Shown in pieces: positions 1 to 7,800 of a DNA stretch of 64,000 bases. The first letter of the stretch is position 1, and every line of letters begins with the position of its first letter. The translations under genes were made by a program, and so were the position numbers. The stretch is from contig JACJOC010000086.1 of assembly GCA_014695345.1 (NCBI GenBank), positions 186,001 to 250,000 on the forward strand, written 5' to 3'. Under the pieces are notes generated by a model. It was given only the letters and a program-made list of their open reading frames with translations. It was not told where the DNA came from and did no database searches. Origin of the DNA: Cyanobacteria bacterium FACHB-471 (GTDB lineage Bacteria > Cyanobacteriota > Cyanobacteriia > Elainellales > Elainellaceae).

Positions 1-165
1 TAGCCCTAAATCTAAAATCACCAGATCAAAATCTCCGGCATGGCTCACTTGCAGTGCTTCTCGCCCGGTGTTAACGGCGATGGTCGTGAAGCCGTGTGCC
101 TGTAGCCCGGATTCCAGAAAGTCGATGATGCGGAGATTGTCTTCGATGATGAGAATTCGACTCAT
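1..165 (-). CDS. Response regulator, N-terminal receiver part (truncated by window edge)
   Basis: The minus strand from the ATG at 165 reads MSRILIIEDNLRIIDFLESG and continues to the window edge, giving 55 codons without a stop. The opening beta strand with an acidic pair (E8, D9) and the later DFDLVILDLGL stretch, which carries the probable phosphoacceptor Asp, are those of a CheY-like receiver. It follows the sensor kinase on the same strand and overlaps its 3' end, so it is most likely the cognate regulator. The output domain lies outside the window; an OmpR/PhoB-type winged helix is only an inference from the partner kinase type. Confidence 0.85.
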   Translation of the reverse strand, partial: MSRILIIEDNLRIIDFLESGLQAHGFTTIAVNTGREALQVSHAGDFDLVILDLGL

Positions 166-1603
166 GGATAGTGGCTGGAGTAGCGTCAAGTGGAATCACA
201 ATCGTAAAGGTAGCACCATGACCGGGATGACTGGAAAGCTCAACCCAGCCGCCATGAGCATGGGCGATCGCTTCCACAATAGAAAGCCCCAATCCGTGAT
301 TTTCGCCCTGAGTTTCCTGTGCTGTGGTGACAAAGCGTTCAAAAATACGCACCTGATCTTCTAGGGCAATTCCTTCTCCTGTATCGCTCACCCAAATGTG
401 AGCATGGTTTTCGCGGATTGAGGAACCGAGGGCGATCGCATCCCCTACTTGAGTATGGCGAATAGCATTCTGCACTAGGTTCATTACAGCTTGGGTAATC
501 CGCTGGCGATCGACCCGAATTGGGCTTAAACCTTTCGATTCCAGCTTCCACTGTCGATTTGCTAGAGAACGGACTTTGAGATACAGTTCCTCGGTTAACC
601 AGTCCAATTCTTCCAACTTGAGCGTGAGAAAATCGGGTCGTTCTGCCTTTGCCAGGAGCAATAAATCATTGACGAGGCGATTCATTCGATCGAGTTCATC
701 AATTGCCAGTGCGATCGTTTGTTCCTGTCGTTCCGGGCGATACTTTAAAGTTTCGAGATAGCCGCGAATCACGGTAATCGGGGTTCGCAATTCGTGACCA
801 GCATCTTTCAAAAATTCCTGCTGGCTCTCAAACGCAACCTGAAGTCGATCTAGCATCGCATTGAAAGTGGTCGTCAATTTGGCAATTTCGTCTGTGCCCT
901 CTACCGCAATTCGCTGAGTCATATCCGACTCGGTGATAGACTGTGCGGTTTCAGTTAACGTTCGCAGCGGAGACAGCACTTGTCCTGCGGTTGTCCAGGC
1001 GATTACCGCTGCAATTCCCATGACCCCCAACATGACCGGAATGATCAGTAACACTGCTCCATCCACCAACTGATAAATACTATCAGCACAGTGAACAATC
1101 ACTAACACTCCCTGAGCTTGTCCATCAATAATGATAGGTTCCGCAATGTAAAACAGTTCACCCGCTGAAGTATTGACGCTTCCTTGCTCGGCATTCACTA
1201 ACTGTCCCCATTGTTGAATTAAGGCAGCATCTTGTGTTAGCAATTCCGTTGGAAACAGGTCAGTGTATTGATAAACCTCGCCTTGTAGGAGAGCGATCGC
1301 ATAGTCGTCTGCATCTATTGGTTCGTATTGGGACAGGAAAACATCAAAAATCGTAGCAACTTGCTGTCCAGCGGATGCATTAGAACTTGGACGATACTCA
1401 CGCACAAGTTGTTGAAACTCATCGGTTTGGCGTGAAACATATTCCTGAGAGTGGTCACGAATCCGCTCATATAGAACATGGTGAGTTACCAAAATAGATG
1501 CAACCCCAGAGAAGGTAGTGAGTAAAAAATACCAGATCAAGATTCGAGGACGGGTACTGTTAAACCATTGCCGCCATTGCCTGAGAGGAGGCATGTAGCT
1601 CAT
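71..1603 (-). CDS. Membrane sensor histidine kinase (HAMP-HisKA-HATPase)
   Basis: A 510-residue kinase. It has a membrane segment at about residues 21-45, an extracytoplasmic sensor region to about 180, a second membrane segment at 182-206, then HAMP, a HisKA domain with the phosphoacceptor His270 in GHELRTP, and a HATPase domain with N-box (NLVQNAIRHT), GEGIALEDQVRIFERF and GLGLSIV. The start at 1603 has a GAGGAGG Shine-Dalgarno six bases upstream and overlaps the stop of the preceding small ORF (ATGA), implying translational coupling. The reading frame runs about 32 codons past the start of the downstream regulator, an overlap of 95 bp that is long for such a pair. The signal sensed is unknown; the b561 cytochrome in the same operon hints at redox. 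Confidence 0.9.
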   Translation of the reverse strand: MSYMPPLRQWRQWFNSTRPRILIWYFLLTTFSGVASILVTHHVLYERIRDHSQEYVSRQTDEFQQLVREYRPSSNASAGQQVATIFDVFLSQYEPIDADDYAIALLQGEVYQYTDLFPTELLTQDAALIQQWGQLVNAEQGSVNTSAGELFYIAEPIIIDGQAQGVLVIVHCADSIYQLVDGAVLLIIPVMLGVMGIAAVIAWTTAGQVLSPLRTLTETAQSITESDMTQRIAVEGTDEIAKLTTTFNAMLDRLQVAFESQQEFLKDAGHELRTPITVIRGYLETLKYRPERQEQTIALAIDELDRMNRLVNDLLLLAKAERPDFLTLKLEELDWLTEELYLKVRSLANRQWKLESKGLSPIRVDRQRITQAVMNLVQNAIRHTQVGDAIALGSSIRENHAHIWVSDTGEGIALEDQVRIFERFVTTAQETQGENHGLGLSIVEAIAHAHGGWVELSSHPGHGATFTIVIPLDATPATIHESNSHHRRQSPHHRLSGIRATGTRLHDHRR

Positions 1604-1779
1604 GGCAACCTCCTCAGTTGCCGAGAGAATAGGATTTCTAAATGGATTCGCTGCTGCTTTGAGAATTTAACAGAAGCAGTTTCGTCAGTATGGACACTCC
1701 CTGAGTTCACATAAGTCATCTGCTGTTGCAAGTAACTCATGTATTGCTGCACAGAGAAGTAGGATATTGATTGAGCCAT
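1600..1779 (-). CDS. Small hypothetical protein between cytochrome b561 and kinase
   Basis: A 59-residue ORF starting MAQSISYFSVQQYMSYLQQQ and ending RRLP. Its TGA overlaps the kinase ATG (ATGA), and its start lies about 20 bases after the cytochrome gene, so it fits neatly into the operon. A GGAG lies 11 bases before the ATG at 1779; an in-frame GTG at 1791 is an alternative start. There is no membrane segment or recognisable motif: the N-terminal half is rich in Gln, Ser and Tyr and the C-terminal half is basic. I do not recognise the family. Position is the main evidence that it is translated; it may serve chiefly to couple translation. Confidence 0.5.
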   Translation of the reverse strand: MAQSISYFSVQQYMSYLQQQMTYVNSGSVHTDETASVKFSKQQRIHLEILFSRQLRRLP

Positions 1780-1801
1780 GATGAACTGCACTCCAGTAGG
1801 G

Positions 1802-2392
1802 CTAGTTAAGTGATGTTTTTTTCAAGGCTTTGCCTACTCGTCGCCAGAGCGATCGCACATACTTCTTCTGATCAACCAGGTGCAGCGCAACAAATCCTAG
1901 AAATGTGTACGCGATCCAGAAGTGTAGATCTCTTGCCAACTCTACAATAGCCGCCTTCTCAGGAAAAATGTCCGGTAGCGTCGCAATCCAGAAGAAAGGA
2001 ACATTCCCGCTTTGATAAGAATTAGATAGAAGAAATCCACTCAGAGGAACTGCTAGCATAAACAGGTAAATTGCTGTGTGCAGCAGGAATGTGCGAATCC
2101 ACTCACCTGTAAACTTGGGCAAGCGGCGCGTATACTTGCGCCACCAGACGCGCTGCAAAATAAAGATTCGCCAAGTTAGCAATGCCATTGTTAATGCACC
2201 AACTGACTTGTGCAAGGTGTAAGCGTTGTCCTGCAGGGCTGTATCTTCTGGTAGCCGTACCATTCCAAACCCTCCAACCCATAGCAACAAATAGCCACTT
2301 GCCATGATCCAGTGAATTGACCATAGCTGTTTGAAAGCTGAAGTTAATCTGGGTTTAGCTACCGCTTTTTGAGGCACTAATTGAGAACTCAT
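1802..2392 (-). CDS. Cytochrome b561-family membrane protein
   Basis: A 196-residue protein with four hydrophobic helices. Histidines are placed as in prokaryotic b561/di-haem cytochromes: HWIM in helix 1, LHKSVG in helix 2, LLHTAIY in helix 3 and DLHFW/ALH in helix 4. Family members move electrons across the cytoplasmic membrane between quinols and small acceptors; the partner here is unknown. I prefer the ATG at 2392, which has AGGAG eight bases upstream, over an upstream in-frame start at 2461 that would add a non-conserved leader. It is first in an operon with a small ORF, a sensor kinase and a response regulator, so the two-component pair may control it. Confidence 0.85.
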   Translation of the reverse strand: MSSQLVPQKAVAKPRLTSAFKQLWSIHWIMASGYLLLWVGGFGMVRLPEDTALQDNAYTLHKSVGALTMALLTWRIFILQRVWWRKYTRRLPKFTGEWIRTFLLHTAIYLFMLAVPLSGFLLSNSYQSGNVPFFWIATLPDIFPEKAAIVELARDLHFWIAYTFLGFVALHLVDQKKYVRSLWRRVGKALKKTSLN

Positions 2393-2560
2393 CGGAAATC
2401 TCCTGCATTTCAATGACGTTTTTGCTCTGTCATTCAATATCCGAGAGTTCCATAAATTCACAATAAACCGTTGATAAAAACTTTTTTATAAATCTGACAA
2501 ACAACGTTGTCTTCTGCACAAATCACTTTTTACAGCCGTTTTCATTTTTAATCATTATGT

Positions 2561-2600
2561 GCAAGCTGCAAGATTACAAAGCAAGTTGCAAGATTACAAA
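2561..2600. repeat. 20-bp tandem direct repeat upstream of the cytochrome b561 operon
   Basis: Two adjacent 20-bp units at 2561-2580 and 2581-2600 differ only at one C/T position. They share the core TGCAAGATTACAAA and sit in the divergent region between the cytochrome operon (start 2392) and the channel gene (start 2710). Two-component regulators of the OmpR/PhoB class commonly bind head-to-tail repeats spaced by about two helical turns, so this is a candidate operator for the regulator in this operon. Confidence 0.6.
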
Positions 2601-2709
2601 CTTTCAACAATTTCCTTGACTACATGAAGATTGGAATTGAATCGGGCATACTACCCTATGCCTCTGATATCTTAGAGCACTCAGCGACACATCGTTTCCC
2701 GCTTCTCCC

Positions 2710-4644
2710 ATGCAAAAACCGATCTACAGCCCTCAAGAAATTCGCAGCACCCGCTACAGCACCCTTGCCAACCTATTGCGCTACAGGTTTGACAACTTCA
2801 TGGCTAAGGGTACTGTCGCCTTAGTCAGTGGATTAGCACTAGTTTCTTTCGTGTTTATCTTGCTGATGGCAGTTCTGGTCAATCTGTCTGGAATTGCACC
2901 AGAAGATGGCGATCGCCTCAGTTTGCCAGAAGCTGTGTGGGGGGTGCTGATGCGAACGCTCGACTCAGGTACGGTCGGCGGCGATACGGGCTGGGTGTTT
3001 CGCCTGACTATGCTATTTGTCACTTTTGGCGGCATCTTTGTAGTGAGTACCCTCATTGGTCTACTCAGTAGTGGAATTGATGCAAAGTTAGAAGACCTCC
3101 GCCAAGGTCGCTCACGGGTAATCGAAACCGATCACATTGTGATTTTGGGCTGGTCCCTCCAGGTTTTTACCCTGATCTCTGAGTTAGCTCTAGCAAATGC
3201 CAACCGACCCGATACTTGCATTGTTATCCTCAGTGAAGCAGACAAAGTGGAAATGGAAACGGCGCTTCAGAGTACCTTAGGGAGACTGCCTCGAATTCGG
3301 CTAGTTTGCCGCACTGGCAACCCCAGTAATATGGCTGACCTGGGAATCGTGAACATTCAAACTGCGCGCTCTATCATTATCCTGAATTCTGCTCAAGATC
3401 ATGCAGATGCCCAGTTAGTGAAGACACTGTTAGCGATTACTAATATTCCGCGATCGCACTCTCAGCCTTATCACATTGTTGCTCAGGTCCAGACCGCTAA
3501 AACCCTGGATGTGATCAACATCATTGGGCAAAGCGAAGTAGAAACATTATTAACGAATGACCTAATCTCGCGTATCGTCGTACAAACCTGTCGGCAATCA
3601 GGATTGTCTGTGGTTTATATGGATCTGCTTGATTTTAGCGGGAATGAGATCTACTTTAAAACGGAGCCTGCACTACAGGGAAAGACGTATGGTCATGCGC
3701 TTCTGTCTTACAATGACTCCACTGTAATTGGGATTCAGCGCGTTGATGGAGCGATTCAACTCAATCCGCCCATTCATACCCCTATCCAAGCAGGGGAACA
3801 AATTATCTTAATTAGTGAAGATGACGACACCATTCACTTATCAAATCTCGCTGATACGTTAATTGATTCCCAAGCTATTCGGGCAGCAAAACAAGCTTTA
3901 GCCAGAGCCGAACACACTTTGATTTTGGGCTGGAACGATCGCGTTTGCATGATCATTCAGCAGCTCGATCAGTATGTTGCGTCTGGTTCTACTGTGACGG
4001 TCGTAGCTGAGTTTCCAGATGCCGAAGTCGATTTGTCAGAAGAAACACTTAAACTACAGAATCAAACGGTGCGCTATCAACAGGGCGATCCAGCCGATCG
4101 AGAAGTGCTAGAAAGCCTCAATTTAACCGAATACAATCATGCTGTTGTTCTATGCAATCCAAGCTTGGAGGTTGAGCAAGCAGATGCCCAAACTCTGGTA
4201 ACACTGCTGCATTTGCGGGATATTTCCGATCGCCATCACCATAACTTTCAGGTAGTCACCGAAATTCTGGATGTAAGAAATCAAGCGCTCGCTCAAGTTG
4301 CTCGTCCAGATGATTTTGTCATCAGTGAGCAGCTCATCAGTTTGATGCTGGCGCAAGTGTCTGAACAGAAGAACATTAATGCTGTACTGAGCGACTTATT
4401 CAGCCCAGAAGGATCGGAGATTTACCTCAAACCCGTCGCGGACTATGTTGAGATCGATCGCCCCGTTAACTTCTATACGATTGTTGAGTCTGCTAAAAAA
4501 CGAGGAGAGTCAGCGATCGGGTATCGGTGCAAAGCGGATGCCAATAACCTGGCGAGATCTTATGGCGTTGTGATTAATCCATCCAAAAATCAGCTTGTCG
4601 AGTTTAAGCCTCAGGACGCGATCATTCTGTTGGCTGAGTCTTAA
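2710..4644 (+). CDS. CASTOR/POLLUX-like ion channel with two RCK/TrkA-N domains
   Basis: A 644-residue protein. Two membrane helices at about 34-59 and 97-121 flank a pore-like segment (about 75-95, TLDSGTVGGDTGW). Rossmann-type RCK domains follow, the first from about 141 (DHIVILGWS) and the second near 398 (HTLILGWND). This order, with the DSGTVGGDTG pore segment, is that of the CASTOR/POLLUX/DMI1 family, whose plant members are nuclear-envelope cation channels; bacterial homologues are little studied. A cytoplasmic-membrane cation channel gated by nucleotides or ions is the likely role. A perfect hairpin follows about 50 bp after the stop. The ATG at 2710 leaves a basic leader before the first helix. 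Confidence 0.85.
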   Translation: MQKPIYSPQEIRSTRYSTLANLLRYRFDNFMAKGTVALVSGLALVSFVFILLMAVLVNLSGIAPEDGDRLSLPEAVWGVLMRTLDSGTVGGDTGWVFRLTMLFVTFGGIFVVSTLIGLLSSGIDAKLEDLRQGRSRVIETDHIVILGWSLQVFTLISELALANANRPDTCIVILSEADKVEMETALQSTLGRLPRIRLVCRTGNPSNMADLGIVNIQTARSIIILNSAQDHADAQLVKTLLAITNIPRSHSQPYHIVAQVQTAKTLDVINIIGQSEVETLLTNDLISRIVVQTCRQSGLSVVYMDLLDFSGNEIYFKTEPALQGKTYGHALLSYNDSTVIGIQRVDGAIQLNPPIHTPIQAGEQIILISEDDDTIHLSNLADTLIDSQAIRAAKQALARAEHTLILGWNDRVCMIIQQLDQYVASGSTVTVVAEFPDAEVDLSEETLKLQNQTVRYQQGDPADREVLESLNLTEYNHAVVLCNPSLEVEQADAQTLVTLLHLRDISDRHHHNFQVVTEILDVRNQALAQVARPDDFVISEQLISLMLAQVSEQKNINAVLSDLFSPEGSEIYLKPVADYVEIDRPVNFYTIVESAKKRGESAIGYRCKADANNLARSYGVVINPSKNQLVEFKPQDAIILLAES

Positions 4645-4691
4645 AGTGACAGTCAGTTATGAGCTGCTAGACACTACAGATCTCGGTTCTA

Positions 4692-4733
4692 GAGGATGCT
4701 TTTATTCAACTCCAGCTGAATAAAAGCATCTTC
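4692..4733 (+). terminator. Hairpin terminator after channel gene
   Basis: GATGCTTTTATTCA (4695-4708) pairs perfectly with 4717-4730 around an 8-base loop, and the stem can extend by three more pairs. There is no clear T-run, so it may be a Rho-independent terminator of modest strength or an mRNA-stabilising hairpin. Confidence 0.65.
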
Positions 4734-4806
4734 CTAAAGACAGATTCTCTTTCCCAATAAACTCGGTTTGAATGAAGATCCGTTTACGCATACGGACTGC
4801 TGCTCC

Positions 4807-7800
4807 ATGAAACGCGATGCGACTGGTAAGTTTGTCAACAATTGGGCTTCAGAGACTAAGCAACGAATTAGCATTTCTCTCACCAGTACAGCGTGGCGAT
4901 CGCTCGATCAGGCAGCTCACAAGCAAGGAATATCGCGCTCTGAGGTGATTGAGCACTTTGCTCGTAGCCTCCAGGATGAGCATTCTACCGATTTCAGTGA
5001 GAGTAGTGCTCAGATCACTTTGCTGCAAAATCAAATCCTGGAGCAGCAGCATGAAATTGCCACCTTGCAGCATCAGAAGCAAGAATTAGAGGCGCTTTTA
5101 GAAGATACTCCAAAGGCAGACAAAGCAACAGAGCACAAGGTCGCGATAATTCTGGAAAGCATTACGGATGCCTTTGTTGCCTTTGATCGGGCCTGGCGCT
5201 ACACCTATGTGAATCAGGCAGCAGCTCAACTTCTGCACACAACACCAGAAGAACTGATTGGCAAACACGTTTGGAACGACGTTTTTCCTGAATTGGTAGG
5301 TGGAGTCGCCTACCAAGCCATGCATCGGGCAGTCGCAGAACAAGTTCTTGTTACATGGGAAGAATTTGGTGAATCAATTCAACGTTGGATAGAAGCCAGT
5401 GCTTATCCTTCGGCAGAGGGGGTAGCCGTTTATTTTCGGGATGTGACGGAACGCAAGCAAGCAACGGAAGCACTGGAGAACCAGCAGAAATGGTTAGAAG
5501 CGGTGCTGAATTTAATGCCAACGCCGATGGTGTTTATTGAACCGGGAACGGCAAAAGTCACCTTCTCCAATCGAATTGCAAACCAGTTGGCAGGGGGTGA
5601 TTTACCCAAAAACAAATCCCTGGATGAGTATGTTGATACCTATTACTGCACCGATGCGAATGGCGATCGCATTCTCACAGAACGAATGCCTGCGGTGTTG
5701 ATCGCTCAGGGAGAACGGCTAGAGAACTACGAGATGAATTGGTATACCCCTGGCGGCATTCGCTCAACCCTGTGCTGGGGAGAAACGCTGCCCGCCATGC
5801 ATGGACATCCTGCGGTCGGCATTGGCATGTTTCAGGATGTGACTCGCCTCAAGCAAATCGAGGAAGACCTACGGCAGACCGAAGAACGGTTACAGCTTGC
5901 TCTTACGTCGGCCCAAATGGTTGCCTGGGATAGGGATTTAAGAACGAACCAGGTTGTATGTTCTCCTAATGGGGCAGAGGTTTGGGGCGTTCACATTGGG
6001 ACAGCAGAAGATTTCATGGCGGTGATTCATCCAGAAGATCAGCAACAGATTGTGCAGGCGGCTGAACGGGCACTTGCGGGTGACCAGTCCTATGTTCAGG
6101 AGTATCGGGTGATTGGTCCAGATGGAGTGCATCGCTGGATCAAGAGCCAGGGACGTGTTTATCTGGATGAGGCTGGGCGCGGTATTCGCATGAGTGGTGT
6201 TTCACTCAATATTACTGAGCGCAAGCAGATTGAAGCCGAGCGCGATCGCCTTTTAGAGCAGGAACAAACTGCCCGGCGGTTAGCCGAGAATGAACGTCAG
6301 CGGTTAAGGGACATTCTCATGCAAGTCCCTGCCATGTTTGCAGTGCTGTCAGGGCCTGAGCACGTCTTTGAGCTAGCTAACTCCACCTTTCTTACCGTTT
6401 CTGGACGTAGTGAAGACATTATTGGCAAAACGGCACGAGAAGCCTTTCCCGAAATGGAAGGTCAGGGCTATTTTGAGATTCATGATCGTGTCTATCAAAC
6501 AGGGGAGATTGTTCAAGGAGATGAGTACCTATCTCGTTGGGATGCGGATGGTAGCGGCAATTTAGTTGAAGGAGTTTTCAATTTTGTTTTTCTGCCGCTG
6601 AGAAATATCGACGGTTACATCGACAGTATTTTGATTCATGGAATCGAAGTCACGGCCCAAGTACAAGCCCGTCAGCAGGCAGAAGCCTTACTCGAAGAGC
6701 TTCAGCGAAAGGAACGTCAGCAGCAATTTTTGATTGAACTGAATGATGCCATTCGCACTATTCAGGACTCGAAGGATATTATGTGGCGGGTTGTGAGCGC
6801 TACAGGACAACACTTTAATGTCACTCGTTCTACTTACGGTGAGATTGATCCTACTCAAGAATATGTGATTGTTGATCGCGATTACTGTAACGGGGTGAAC
6901 AGCATTGTTGGCAGACACCACATGAATTCGTTTGGTTCTGAAATTGTGGTCGAGCTGAAGCAGGGTAAAACCATTGTGGTCGAGGATGTCGATCGCGATC
7001 CTCGCACGGCCGGAGTTGGAGTGGCGGCTTTTGATGCAATTCAAACCAAGTCTGTTCTGTGTGTTCCCCTGGTTAAATCAGGGCAATTTGTGGCGCTGCT
7101 GGCGTTGCATCATGCGGTTCCTCGCCATTGGACCCAAGAAGAGGTGGCAATGCTGGAGCGAACCGCTGAAAAAACCTGGTTAGCCGTGGAGCGATCGCGA
7201 GCAGAAGCAGAATTGCGGGAAAGTGAAGCTCGTCTGCAACTCTCACTCAAACTTGGACGGATGGGCACCTGGGACTGGGATATACAGCCAGGTACAATCG
7301 CTTGGTCAGCAGGGCATTTCACCATACTAGGTCTACAGCCTTGGGAGTGTGAACCGAGCTACGAGATTTGGGCAAGTCGAGTTCATCCTGACGACCTGGC
7401 AGAAACGGAAGCAAAGCTTCAGCAGGCGATGCAGGAGCAAAGCGAGTACCATCACGAATATCGCCTACGCTGGTCAGATGGCTCAATTCACTGGGTCGAA
7501 GCAAGAGGGTTGTTTTCCTACGACACGCAAGGACATCCTAAGCACTCAATTGGTGTTGTGATTGACATAACGGAGCGCAAGCAAGTTGAACAGGAACGAG
7601 AACAATTGCTTGAGCGTGAACGCATTGCCCGATCGCAGGCAGAAGAGGCTCAACATCAACTGGCAACCATCTTTGAAACATCCCCGATTGGACTCGCATG
7701 GTTAGACGCTGAGCAGCGGTATATTGCCATCAATGAAGCGTTGGCTGAAATCAATGGACTAACCCGCGAACAACACTTGGGTTGTTCAATTGCAGATATT

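Noticed and set aside
2624-2824. Short plus-strand ORF upstream of the channel gene
   Set aside because: It overlaps the channel start in another frame and has no ribosome-binding site or recognisable sequence.
6688-7044. 118-codon antisense ORF within the hybrid kinase
   Set aside because: It lies wholly within a well-supported coding region and has no family resemblance.
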